DNA from: Sphingomonadaceae bacterium
GTDB taxonomy: Bacteria > Pseudomonadota > Alphaproteobacteria > Sphingomonadales > Sphingomonadaceae
Assembly (NCBI GenBank): GCA_024236155.1
Contig: JACKLA010000001.1
Location: 620,001 to 684,000, forward strand
DNA: 64,000 nucleotides
Reading direction: 5' to 3'
The translations under genes and the position numbers were made by a program. Below the pieces are notes generated by a model that saw only the letters and a program-made list of their open reading frames with translations, was not told the origin of the DNA and searched no databases. Below, piece after piece: positions 15,994 to 24,672 of the stretch; position 1 is the first letter of the stretch, and every line of letters starts with the position of its first letter.

Positions 15994-18339
15994 GTGACTA
16001 GAATGAAAACGACTATCCGGAGGGCACTTGTTCTGGGCGTATGCGGGCTGGCTATCACCAGCGCCCACGCGCAGGAACCAACTGCAAACAACACGGCACA
16101 GAACGAGGCAGAAGCCGATGACGGGGCGGTCGGCGAGATCGTCGTAACCGCGCGCCGCCGGACGGAAGCGCTCAGCGATGTGCCCGTGAGCATCACCGCC
16201 TTCTCGCAGGAGGGGCTCGACAAGATCGGGGCGCGCGACGTCGACGACATCACTCGTTTGACGCCGGGCGTCCAGTTCCAGCGCGATACTTTCGGTGCGA
16301 GCAACCGGTCGAGCATCTCGATACGCGGCATCAGCTCCACCGTCGGCGCGAACACGGTCGGCGTTTATCTCGACGATACGCCGATTCAGGTTCGCAACAT
16401 CTACTTCTCCTCGACGAACGCCTATCCGCGCCTGTTCGATCTCGATCGAGTCGAAGTGCTTCGCGGTCCCCAGGGCACGCTGTTCGGCGCCGGTTCGCAA
16501 GGCGGTACAGTGCGCTTCATCAGTCCGCAGCCCGATCTTCAGGACACACATGTTTATGCCCGCGGCGAGGTCGCATCGACCCGCTACGGGGCGGCGAGCT
16601 ATGAGGCCGGTGTTGCCGTCGGCGTTCCGCTCGTGACTGACAAGATCGCGATCCGTGCGAGCGGTTGGCATCGCCGCGACGGCGGTTGGATCGACCGCGT
16701 CGATCTCTACGACCAAGACAGGGTTCTCGAGAAGAACGTCAACCACAGCGAAGCGACTGTCGGCCGCATCGCGATCACGTTCGCGCCGACCGAGAATCTG
16801 ACGATCACCCCGTCCTTCCTCTATCAGGAGGAAAAGTCGAACGGGGGCAATGTCTACTGGCTGTCGCTGTCCGATCCGGACAAGGGGATTTACCGCAACG
16901 CCAGCAATCTCGGTTCGACCGGCAAGGACCGCTTCGGAATTGCCGCGCTCGCGCTCAATTGGGAGCTCGGCGGAGTCGACCTTGTCACCAACACCTCCTA
17001 TTTCAAACGCAACTCGGACTTTTTTCCCGACTATACGGGCACCGTATCGTCCACCTTGCTCGGAACGGCGCAGCCGCCGATCCCGGGTCTGACGGCGCAA
17101 GGCTATTGGCTCGACGACCAGGAGAATTTCACGCAGGAAATCCGCCTGCAGTCCAACGATTCGTCGGCGCGCCTCTCGTGGGTTGTCGGAGCCTTCTACT
17201 CGCACGCCAAGCAGCGCGCGCGTCAGTTCATCGACGGCTCGCAGTTTGACCGGATCCTCGAATATCTTGCGGGTTTCCCGATCTCAGTGGAGGAGTATTT
17301 CGGCAGCCCGCTGGTCGATGGCTTCGCCTACATCACCGACGACCGGACGAAGGACGAACAGCTCGCGGCCTTCGGTCAGCTCGATTACAAGCTGACCGAC
17401 CGGCTGACGGTGACCGGTGGTCTTCGTGTTTCCTACACGAAGTTCGACTTCGTCTCGTCGACCGACGGCCCCTATTTCGGAAAATCGTCGGTCCCCGGTT
17501 CGACTTCGCAAACACCGGTCACGCCCAAGTTCGGCATTTCCTACGAGACGGACGGCGACGGCCTGCTCTATGCAAACATCTCGAAGGGCTTCCGGGTGGC
17601 CGGCGCGCAGCGGCCGGCCCCGGTCACCTGCGCGGGCGATCTCGCGGCGCTCGGCATCGACCAGATTCCGCAGACCTATGGTTCGGACTCGGTCTGGGCC
17701 TATGAAGCCGGTGCCAAGGGAACCTTCTTCGACCGCAAGGTGCAGGCGGAAGCAAGCATATTCCAGCTCGATTGGAGCAACATCCAGCGCAGCGTTTCGC
17801 TCGCCCAGTGCAATCTGTCCTACATCGACAATCTCGGCTCGGCCCGCAGCCGCGGCTTCGACCTCGCGATCACCGCGCGGCCGGTGCCGGCGCTGACCCT
17901 TGGGGCGTCGGTAAGCTACACCAATGCGAAGTATACGGTCGATGTACCTGTCGCACCGCCGAACTTCATTGTTCGCGACGGCGACACCTTGGGTATTCGC
18001 CCCTGGACGGTTTATCTCAACGGGCAGCTCGACTTCCCGCTGGGTTCAGGCGAGGCCTATATTCGCGCCGATTACAGCTATGAGAGCAAGAACAAGCAGG
18101 CGCCGCGCCCGAACCGCGTTGGCTATGACCCGCTGATTCCGCGGCCTCCCGAAACCCACCTCGTCTCGATGCGCGCAGGTAGCAACTTCGATGGCCTCGA
18201 CGTATCGGTGTTCGTCGACAATCTGTTCGATTCGAAAACTAATTTCGGGTTGAAACGCGACACCAGCAATTCGCCGGTCTTCTACGGCGGTTCGTTCCGC
18301 CCGCGGACGGTCGGGCTCACCGTCTCGTATCGCAAATAG
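15994..18339 (+). CDS. TonB-dependent outer-membrane receptor, about 781 aa
   Basis: This is a ligand-gated outer-membrane channel for active uptake of a substrate larger or scarcer than porins handle. A signal peptide ends after SAHA, followed by a TonB-box region (EIVVTARRR) and the plug (VPVSITAF, IRGISS, RVEVLRGPQGTLFGAGSQGGTVRFI). The barrel ends in VGLTVSYRK with a terminal aromatic-rich strand. Two starts are possible: GTG 15994, 7 bp after AGGGAG, or ATG 16003; I used GTG because of spacing. The order acylase, receptor, serine hydrolase suggests uptake of an N-acylated or amide-linked compound. Confidence 0.9.
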   Translation: MTRMKTTIRRALVLGVCGLAITSAHAQEPTANNTAQNEAEADDGAVGEIVVTARRRTEALSDVPVSITAFSQEGLDKIGARDVDDITRLTPGVQFQRDTFGASNRSSISIRGISSTVGANTVGVYLDDTPIQVRNIYFSSTNAYPRLFDLDRVEVLRGPQGTLFGAGSQGGTVRFISPQPDLQDTHVYARGEVASTRYGAASYEAGVAVGVPLVTDKIAIRASGWHRRDGGWIDRVDLYDQDRVLEKNVNHSEATVGRIAITFAPTENLTITPSFLYQEEKSNGGNVYWLSLSDPDKGIYRNASNLGSTGKDRFGIAALALNWELGGVDLVTNTSYFKRNSDFFPDYTGTVSSTLLGTAQPPIPGLTAQGYWLDDQENFTQEIRLQSNDSSARLSWVVGAFYSHAKQRARQFIDGSQFDRILEYLAGFPISVEEYFGSPLVDGFAYITDDRTKDEQLAAFGQLDYKLTDRLTVTGGLRVSYTKFDFVSSTDGPYFGKSSVPGSTSQTPVTPKFGISYETDGDGLLYANISKGFRVAGAQRPAPVTCAGDLAALGIDQIPQTYGSDSVWAYEAGAKGTFFDRKVQAEASIFQLDWSNIQRSVSLAQCNLSYIDNLGSARSRGFDLAITARPVPALTLGASVSYTNAKYTVDVPVAPPNFIVRDGDTLGIRPWTVYLNGQLDFPLGSGEAYIRADYSYESKNKQAPRPNRVGYDPLIPRPPETHLVSMRAGSNFDGLDVSVFVDNLFDSKTNFGLKRDTSNSPVFYGGSFRPRTVGLTVSYRK

Positions 18340-18354
18340 AAATCTCCTCCCTGG

Positions 18355-18390
18355 CCATGCGCGGTCCCGACGGGCGCGCATGGTCTTTTT
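18355..18390 (+). terminator. Rho-independent terminator overlapping the next gene's start
   Basis: CCATGCGCG (18355-18363) and CGCGCATGG (18375-18383) form a 9-bp stem with an 11-base loop, followed by TCTTTTT (18384-18390). It follows the TonB receptor stop by 15 bp. The only upstream ATG of the downstream hydrolase (18357) lies inside the first stem arm, so this hairpin may double as an attenuator. Confidence 0.75.
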
Positions 18391-19622
18391 CTCGGAAGTT
18401 TCCCATTCGCCGCTTTTCTACAAATATCGTCCTGTCCGCGCTTCTCGCAGCGGGCGCTCCCGTCGCGGTCATGGCGCAGGCTGCGAGCGATCGCGCCGAT
18501 TTTGTCGCCAGCCTGTTCACGGGCAAGGAACAATATGAGAATTTCAATCGTATCGATGCGCTGTTTCCGACCGACAAGGTCGCAGCCTCCGATCATCCGG
18601 AGCCGCTCGAAACCGGCAAAGCCATAAGCCTGCCGGCAGCCTTCGCCTTCGACGGCACCGACCTGTCGACCGAAGATTTCCTCGCCGCGACCGATACCGC
18701 CGCCTTGCTTGTCCTGAAGGACGGCAAGATCGTCCATGAAACCTATCGTCTCACGGGCGGACCGGACGTCCGCTGGTTATCGATGTCGGTCGGCAAGAGC
18801 GTGGTATCGGCGCTTGTCGGCACCGCGATCGCGGACGGTGCGATCAAGTCCGTTGACGAACCGGTCACGACCTATCTGCCCGGTCTCGCCGGATCGGCCT
18901 ATGATGGCGTGAAGATCAAGGACATTTTACAGATGTCTTCGGGCGCCCAGTGGCGGGAAGAATATTCCGATGGCGAATCCGACATTTTCCGTCTTGGAGC
19001 GCTTCTGGCATCGGGCGCTGCCATCTCGACCTTTCCGGCGAGCCTCAAACGCGATCATGCACCTGGAACCTTCAACCGTTATAATTCCGCAGATACGCTT
19101 GTCCTCGGCCTGCTGGTTGAAAGGGCGACCGGCAAGCGCTTGGCTCGTTACACGCATGAGAAGCTCTGGCAGCCTATCGGCGCAACCAGCGAGGCGTTTT
19201 GGCTGACTGATGATGAAGGGACGGCGCACGCTTACGCCGGGTTCAACTCGACGGCGCGCGATTATTCGCGCATCGGCGAGCTTTATCGGAACGGCGGTCG
19301 CTGGAAGGGCAAGCAGGTCATTCCAGCCGAATGGGTCCAGGCCTCGATTACGCCCGATGCGCCGCATCTGGTCCCCGGACACCGCGCATCGGCCGACAGC
19401 GATTGGGGCTATGGCTATCAATGGTGGTTGCCGGGCGGTGACGACAAACAGGATTATGCGGCGGTCGGCGTCTATAATCAGTTCATCTACGTCAATCCGC
19501 GCTCCCGCATGGTCATCGTCAAGCTATCTGCCAATAGCAGCTACGGCCAGTCGGGTTCCGAATCTGCCAGTCGCGAAGCCGAGACGATCGCATTTTTCCG
19601 CTCCCTGGCTGCCGAATATTGA
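18357..19622 (+). CDS. Serine hydrolase of the beta-lactamase/NylB family, secreted, up to 421 aa
   Basis: The family includes class C beta-lactamases, esterases and 6-aminohexanoate-dimer hydrolase. The catalytic SxxK is S144-V-G-K147 (LSMSVGKS), and the second Tyr is Y242 in RYNSADTLVLGLLVERATGK, which resembles NylB-type enzymes more than true beta-lactamases. A signal-peptide-like segment is at 24-42 (IVLSALLAAGAPVAVMAQA). The start is uncertain: ATG 18357 sits inside a terminator stem with no ribosome site. An alternative is a non-ATG start near 18405, after GGAAG, which would give a cleaner signal peptide. Role by context: cleaving amide or ester substrates taken up by the receptor. Confidence 0.82.
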   Translation: MRGPDGRAWSFSRKFPIRRFSTNIVLSALLAAGAPVAVMAQAASDRADFVASLFTGKEQYENFNRIDALFPTDKVAASDHPEPLETGKAISLPAAFAFDGTDLSTEDFLAATDTAALLVLKDGKIVHETYRLTGGPDVRWLSMSVGKSVVSALVGTAIADGAIKSVDEPVTTYLPGLAGSAYDGVKIKDILQMSSGAQWREEYSDGESDIFRLGALLASGAAISTFPASLKRDHAPGTFNRYNSADTLVLGLLVERATGKRLARYTHEKLWQPIGATSEAFWLTDDEGTAHAYAGFNSTARDYSRIGELYRNGGRWKGKQVIPAEWVQASITPDAPHLVPGHRASADSDWGYGYQWWLPGGDDKQDYAAVGVYNQFIYVNPRSRMVIVKLSANSSYGQSGSESASREAETIAFFRSLAAEY

Positions 19623-20025
19623 GCGAAGACGGAAAGGAGGCGCTCGCGGCCGGGCCCGCCCACCCGCCAGAGGCGCAAAATCACAATGGGCACAGACAAG
19701 CGAACGCGCGACGAACGGACACCTTCGCGACTCTCGGTATCGCGCCGTCCCCTTGCGGTGATCGGCCGTGTCGCGGACGGAGCGACGGCGATCCGCCCCG
19801 ACAAGCGGCGTCGGTCGAGCGTGCCCGCGAAATGTTGGAGGGTCTGCGAGACTGGATCGAGGACGTTTCCCGCGACAAGATGCGGCGCGGCAATGGAAGC
19901 CATCGGTCCCCACGGAAAGGGCGAACAATGGCGAAAGAGCTATTGCAGCGCTTCGGACTTGGCATCACTACCACAGAAGAGTCGGCCGCGCGATCTTGAT
20001 CGGCGCCGATGACGGACGGGCGACG
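19623..20025. other. 403-bp GC-rich gap between convergent genes
   Basis: Open frames exist here on both strands but lack ribosome sites and recognisable domains, and their composition is Arg/Pro/Ser rich as in shadow frames. A remnant peptide reading KELLQRFGLGITTTEE (about 19935-19982) might be the trace of a lost gene. I see no RNA gene. Confidence 0.35.
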
Positions 20026-21021
20026 TCAATGCGCCCCGATCGACTGGTTCGGCAAGTCTCCGGCATCCCGCGCGGCCCGCTCGCCGACGGCGGATGCCGC
20101 ATCGACCGCGACGATCTGGGCCAGGATCGACAGCGCGAGCGTGGACGGGTCGCGCGCGGCAGGAATGGTTCCCACAGACATACGCAGCCGCGCCGCAACA
20201 TCTTCGTGCGGCATTTGCCGACGCAGCATTTTGTACCTCATTTCGTGGCGGCGGCGGCTTCCGACGGCACCGACATAGAATACGGGAAGACGCAGGAGCC
20301 ATGGCAGAAGGGCCTCTTCCCACTCCCGGTCATGGAAAAGCGACACGATGGCCGTCCGGTCGTCGCCAATGAGCCCGGGCCGCCGGTCATTCGTTTCGAG
20401 CAGTACGACCTCATGCCCTTCGCAACGAAGTCGTTCGGTGATCAGCCTGTCGGGCGTCAGCGCGATCGTCTCCGTGCCGAAAGCGGCCGCGAGCCGGACG
20501 AGCGCCGCCAGGTCCTCGCCTTCGCCGAGCGCCACGATGCGCAGCGGGGGGCGATAGGGTCGCAGGAAGGCGCCCTTTTTCCAGCCTGCCGGTTTGCCGG
20601 GTGGAGCCTGCTGCGCGAAGGGCGCCGCGAGCGAAAGGGCGAGCGCCGCTGGCTGCCTGTCGCGAAGGCTCCGGATGACCCCCTCCAGTGCTTGCGGTTC
20701 CGGCGCGGGATTGAAGAGCAGGTCAAGGCCGCCGCCGCAGGGAAGGCGGATGTCGATAAAGGGCGATCCCGCACCGAAGCGCACCAGGCGGGGGCATCTC
20801 GCCGAATGTGCCGCGAGAGCCTCGGCGACAATCGCCGCCTCCAGGCAACCTCCGGAAAGCGAGCCCGCGAAAGAGCCATCGGTTGCAACAGCCATCTGCG
20901 CGCCAAGCGCACGCGGAGACGATCCGATGATGCCGGTGAGCGTCACGAGTGTGCCCTGCTTCCTTCGGGCGCCCCCACGAAGAAGGAACTCCAGGATAGC
21001 GATGTCCGACGTTGCGATCAT
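20026..21021 (-). CDS. xdhC: XdhC-family molybdenum-cofactor insertion protein, 331 aa
   Basis: Proteins of this family bind molybdenum cofactor, help sulfurate it, and deliver it to xanthine-dehydrogenase-type enzymes. The N-terminal XdhC_CoxI domain shows GTLVTLTGIIGSSPRALGAQMAV and GSLSGGCLEAAIVAEA. The C-terminal Rossmann half shows VFYVGAVGSRRRHEMR and ARLRMSVGTIPAARDPSTLALSILAQIVA. The upstream extension of the frame is shadow; ATG 21021 starts the real domain. It is divergent from mocA across 53 bp. Its likely client is the IorAB-type hydroxylase encoded at 24673-27272. Confidence 0.88.
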   Translation of the reverse strand: MIATSDIAILEFLLRGGARRKQGTLVTLTGIIGSSPRALGAQMAVATDGSFAGSLSGGCLEAAIVAEALAAHSARCPRLVRFGAGSPFIDIRLPCGGGLDLLFNPAPEPQALEGVIRSLRDRQPAALALSLAAPFAQQAPPGKPAGWKKGAFLRPYRPPLRIVALGEGEDLAALVRLAAAFGTETIALTPDRLITERLRCEGHEVVLLETNDRRPGLIGDDRTAIVSLFHDREWEEALLPWLLRLPVFYVGAVGSRRRHEMRYKMLRRQMPHEDVAARLRMSVGTIPAARDPSTLALSILAQIVAVDAASAVGERAARDAGDLPNQSIGAH

Positions 21022-21074
21022 TCGGAGACTGGGATCAAATCCCGCCTGGCTGGGGCGAGGTGGAGTGTATCGGG

Positions 21075-21653
21075 ATGATTGAACCGGAAAACGTGGCAGC
21101 GGTCCTCCTCGCCGCGGGGCGATCGCTCCGTTTCGGAGAGGAGGATAAGCTCCTCGCGCATCTGCGCGGCGTCCCGCTCGTTGCTCATGCCGCTCGGGCC
21201 ATCGAATCGGTGTCTCCCGGTCGCAAGATTGCAATCTGTCCCGACACAGCAGGACCGGTCGCGGCGCTGCTCGCCGCGCGCGGCTTCGAGATTGTGGCAA
21301 ATGGGGAGGCAGAACGGGGCCTGTCGCAATCGCTCGCGCGCGGTATCGCCGTCGCCGGGGCGGCAAGACACGAGGCGGCCCTGATTTGCCTCGCCGACAT
21401 GCCGAATGTCACGCCTGATCATCTGCGGGCAGTCATGGCGCGCTTCCATCCTGTAACGGTTCCTGTCGTCGGATCGATAGCAGGTGAGAACTGCTCGCCG
21501 CCCGCGCTGTTCGGCCGATCGCTCTTTGCGCGGATCGCCTTGCTCGAAGGCGACAAGGGGGCGAAGGCCATGCTGGCGGAGGGCGATCTCGTGCAGGCGC
21601 CTGAAGATCTTCTGGTCGACGTCGACAGGCCGGGCGACCTTGCGGCCGTGTGA
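21075..21653 (+). CDS. mocA: Molybdenum cofactor nucleotidyltransferase (MocA/MobA-like), 192 aa
   Basis: The enzyme adds CMP (MocA) or GMP (MobA) to molybdopterin; xanthine-dehydrogenase-family hydroxylases usually need the cytosine form. The nucleotide-binding signature AAVLLAAGRSLRFGEEDKLLA is at 8-28, and LICLADMPNVTP holds the Mg-binding Asp. The C-terminal DLLVDVDRPGDLA is also typical of MocA. The start ATG 21075 gives the canonical N-terminus. Pairing with xdhC and IorAB supports MocA over MobA. Confidence 0.85.
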   Translation: MIEPENVAAVLLAAGRSLRFGEEDKLLAHLRGVPLVAHAARAIESVSPGRKIAICPDTAGPVAALLAARGFEIVANGEAERGLSQSLARGIAVAGAARHEAALICLADMPNVTPDHLRAVMARFHPVTVPVVGSIAGENCSPPALFGRSLFARIALLEGDKGAKAMLAEGDLVQAPEDLLVDVDRPGDLAAV

Positions 21654-21691
21654 TCGTCAACTATCATAGCCAAAGGGCGTCTTCGGGCATC

Positions 21692-22954
21692 TCAGCGCGG
21701 CCTTTCAGCGCGCGGCGTTGTCGGCACGAGCATAGCAGGCAGGGCGGCCAGGATCGTCGTGATGGTCAGAATGACGAGCGCGGGCTGATAGCTTTGCGCT
21801 TCGTCATAAAGCCATCCTGCAGCGATCGGGGCCGAGAAGAGCGCCGCGAGATACCAGAGATACCAGATCCCGAAGGCGCGATCGAATTTCGGTGCGCTGA
21901 GCGTCCGGCGCAGGTTCGGGAGAAACGCTGCCTCGAAACCGCCGACCGAAATGCCGAATGAGATCGCTGCGGCGAACATGAGGGCGAGCGAAGGATGGAC
22001 GGTCAGCGCGAGGAAGCCGAGGATGCCGCACAGCAGCAGCCCGAGTTCAAGCAGGACGAGCGGACGGAAGGCCATGCGGTCGGAGAGCCAGCCGACGCCG
22101 ACCGCTGCGAACAGCGCAGAAAGAGCGGTCGCGCTGACGGCTGCCGCGCCATATCCTTCGAGTGCCGACTGACCATCGACGAGTGCGGCCTCGTTGGCAA
22201 GGATGGCGCCATAGGCCAGTGCGGCAAGGAGTGTCGCCGCGATAGTCGTCCATAGAGCCCGACGGAACGAGATTGCCTCGCCCGCTTCTGGCGCGTCAGA
22301 ACCCGCTGTGTCCGTATCCGCGATTGGCAGGTCGAGGCTTTCGGGCTCGATTCCGCGCGAAACCGGTGAGGGCACTCGCGCCCAGGCGAGCAGCGGCGGT
22401 ATCGAGACGAGCAAAATGGCAATCGAAAGAATCGTGCTCGTTTCACGCCAGCCGACCGTGTCGATCAGCCATTGGGTAAAGGGCACAAGTACCAGGCCCC
22501 CGAAGTGCCAGCCAGCATAGCAGCATGCGAGCGCGAGTCCAAAATTCTTGCGGAACCAATGGGCCGCGAGAAGCGTGACGCCGCAGGCCATCATGACCTT
22601 GCCAAGACCCATAAGAAAGCGCAGCACGAAAAGAAGGGTCAGACTCTCGCAAAAGCCAAGAAGAAACGTCGCAAAGGCGGCAAGAGCGACACCTGCGGCG
22701 ATTACCCGGAACCCGCCGAAGCGGCGCACCGAAGGCTCGGCCAGCAGCGTGAGGGGGGCGGCGAGCCAGTAGATCGATACGAGTCCGCTTGTCGCGGCGC
22801 GGCTCCAACCAAATTCCTCGGTCAGGGGCGTAACGAACAAGGTGAAACTGTAAAGCCCGCACCCGTAAACCATCATGCCGGTGAGGAAAAGCGCGGCGAC
22901 AACCTTCCACCCATGGTAGATGCCGCGGCGTTCGATCAGCGTTTCTGCGGTCAT
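21692..22954 (-). CDS. Major facilitator superfamily transporter, 420 aa
   Basis: A 12-TM carrier with two six-helix halves joined by a polar loop (about 195-225). The region YHGWKVVAALFLTGMMVYG and GFRVIAAG fit the oxalate/formate-antiporter or monocarboxylate-type MFS group, which moves organic acids. The start ATG 22954 has a strong site (GGAGGGG) about 4 bp upstream, so the longer frame is rejected. It is convergent with mocA and lies 62 bp downstream of the PuuC-like dehydrogenase on the same strand. It may export or import the carboxylate made by that enzyme; the substrate is unknown. Confidence 0.88.
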   Translation of the reverse strand: MTAETLIERRGIYHGWKVVAALFLTGMMVYGCGLYSFTLFVTPLTEEFGWSRAATSGLVSIYWLAAPLTLLAEPSVRRFGGFRVIAAGVALAAFATFLLGFCESLTLLFVLRFLMGLGKVMMACGVTLLAAHWFRKNFGLALACCYAGWHFGGLVLVPFTQWLIDTVGWRETSTILSIAILLVSIPPLLAWARVPSPVSRGIEPESLDLPIADTDTAGSDAPEAGEAISFRRALWTTIAATLLAALAYGAILANEAALVDGQSALEGYGAAAVSATALSALFAAVGVGWLSDRMAFRPLVLLELGLLLCGILGFLALTVHPSLALMFAAAISFGISVGGFEAAFLPNLRRTLSAPKFDRAFGIWYLWYLAALFSAPIAAGWLYDEAQSYQPALVILTITTILAALPAMLVPTTPRAERPR

Positions 22955-23016
22955 TTGCCCCTCCTCCCGGGGAACGGATGAATTCGGCTCTACCGTCTGT
23001 CCCCCTCTATAAGCCT

Positions 23017-24495
23017 TCACCTCGCGAGATTGATCCAAGTGGTCTTGATGTCGACATATTTGTCGAGCGCATGAAGCGATTTGTCGCGTCCGAACCCCGA
23101 TTGCTTGAACCCGCCAAAGGGGGATGAAATGTCACCATGGTCGAAGCAATTGACCCACACGACGCCGGCACGAAGGTCGCGGGCTGCGGCGAAAGCCTTG
23201 TCGATATCGGCGGTCCAGACGGCGGCCGCGAGACCGTAGACGCTGTCATTGCCGATCTTGACCGCTTCGCCAAGATCGCGCGCGGATATAGTCGCGAGCA
23301 CCGGGCCGAAGATTTCCTCCTGCGCGATCGTCATGTCGTTCGTCACATCGTCGAAAATCGTAGGCTCGACAAAATATCCCTTTGTGCCCGGCAATGCCTT
23401 GCCGCCGGTTACGAGCTTTGCCCCTTCGTCGGTGCCCTTGGCGATATAGTCGATCACCCGGCTCATCTGGCCCTCGTCGACGATTGGGCCCATCTGGGTC
23501 TCCGCGTCGAGCGGATCGCCGACCTTGATCGTTCGCGCCACGGCGATCACCTTCTCTAGAACTTCATCCTTTACGCTCTCTTCGACGACGAGCCGCGACC
23601 CCGCGTTGCAGACTTCGCCCTGATTGTAGAAGATGCCCCAGGCGGCGGCGGTCGCCGCAGCGTCGAGGTCGGGGGCATCGGCGAGGATGATGTTGGGCGA
23701 TTTGCCGCCGCACTCGAGACTGACGCGCTTGAGATTGGATTTGCCCGAATATTCCATAAAGTAGCGCCCGACCTTGGTCGAACCGGTAAAGGTAATGGCG
23801 TCAACGTCATGGTGCAGCCCGAGCGCCCGGCCCGCCACCGGACCGAGCCCGGGCAAAACGTTGAAGACGCCGTCGGGTATGCCGGCTTCTACCGCGAGTT
23901 CGGCGATGCGGAGCGCAGAAAGTGGGGATTGTTCGGCGGGCTTGAGGATGAGGCTGTTTCCGGCCGCGAGAACAGGTGCGATCTTCCACATCGCCATCAA
24001 CAGCGGAAAATTCCAGGGCACGACCGCCGCAACGACGCCGAGCGGTTCGCGGCGCATCATCGCGATCGCGCCCGGTTTGGTCGGGGCGATCTCGTCGTAG
24101 ATCTTGTCGACCGCTTCGCCGTACCAGCGCGCGCATCCAACTGTCAGCGGCACATCGACCGACAGGCTGTCCGAGATCGGCTTCCCGACGTCGAGCGTTT
24201 CGAGCAGCGCGAGCTCGTCGCCATGCTTTTCCATGAGATCGGCAAAGCGAATGAGGCGCCGACCCCGTTCGGCGGGCGCGAGCCGCGACCAGCTGCCTTT
24301 CTCGAACACGCGCCGGGCGGCGGCGACGGCCAGGTCGGCGTCGCGCTGGCCACAGGCCGCGACGCTCGTCAGGAGGTTTCCGGTTGCGGGATTGATCGTA
24401 TCGAACAGGGAGCCGTCATCGGCCTGGACGGTCTTGCCATCGATGAAGGCTAGCGACCGAAGGTCCAGTTTCGCTGCCGCATTCTTCCAGTTCAT
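23017..24495 (-). CDS. Aldehyde dehydrogenase, PuuC-like, 492 aa
   Basis: NAD(P)-dependent oxidation of an amine-derived aldehyde. The catalytic pair is E261 (SLECGGKSP) and C296 (FYNQGEVCNAGSR), with cofactor motifs VPWNFP (159-164) and FTGSTKVG (236-243). The YNQGxVC context and the C-terminal PFGGFKQSGFGRDKSLHALDKY match gamma-glutamyl-gamma-aminobutyraldehyde dehydrogenase and close relatives. Start ATG 24495 is chosen because it gives the standard N-terminal length. It is the second aldehyde dehydrogenase in the region, suited to aldehydes released by the FAD oxidase or the TTQ dehydrogenase. Upstream are GGTGTC/GACACC repeats that may be its operator. Confidence 0.9.
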   Translation of the reverse strand: MNWKNAAAKLDLRSLAFIDGKTVQADDGSLFDTINPATGNLLTSVAACGQRDADLAVAAARRVFEKGSWSRLAPAERGRRLIRFADLMEKHGDELALLETLDVGKPISDSLSVDVPLTVGCARWYGEAVDKIYDEIAPTKPGAIAMMRREPLGVVAAVVPWNFPLLMAMWKIAPVLAAGNSLILKPAEQSPLSALRIAELAVEAGIPDGVFNVLPGLGPVAGRALGLHHDVDAITFTGSTKVGRYFMEYSGKSNLKRVSLECGGKSPNIILADAPDLDAAATAAAWGIFYNQGEVCNAGSRLVVEESVKDEVLEKVIAVARTIKVGDPLDAETQMGPIVDEGQMSRVIDYIAKGTDEGAKLVTGGKALPGTKGYFVEPTIFDDVTNDMTIAQEEIFGPVLATISARDLGEAVKIGNDSVYGLAAAVWTADIDKAFAAARDLRAGVVWVNCFDHGDISSPFGGFKQSGFGRDKSLHALDKYVDIKTTWINLAR

Positions 24496-24609
24496 TCCCG
24501 TCTCCGCTCGGTCAATACGACGTCTCCCGCTCCTGTCGCGGATCGGGGCCTCGCGGGCCATCGTTATGCGATCCGGAGAGTGCGCGATGGTGTGTAAATT
24601 TATCCCGAT

Positions 24610-24626
24610 GGTGTCATTTCGACACC
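24610..24626. promoter_or_regulatory. Inverted repeat GGTGTC-N5-GACACC upstream of the PuuC-like gene
   Basis: GGTGTCATTTCGACACC is a perfect 6-bp inverted repeat with a 5-bp centre, 115 bp upstream of the dehydrogenase start. Further half-sites flank it (GATGGTGT at 24586 and GGACACCG at 24638), giving about four half-sites in 60 bp. This density suggests a multimeric regulator site. Confidence 0.45.
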
Positions 24627-24672
24627 GTGGAGGCATCGGACACCGTCCCGGTTAAAGGCGACTTGAGAGAAA

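Noticed and set aside
18357..19622. Calling the serine hydrolase a beta-lactamase resistance gene
   Set aside because: The SxxK and YNS motifs fit the NylB-type hydrolase branch better, and the context is catabolic.
19619..19999. Open frames on both strands after the serine hydrolase
   Set aside because: No ribosome site, no recognisable domain and an Arg/Pro/Ser-rich composition typical of GC-rich shadow frames.
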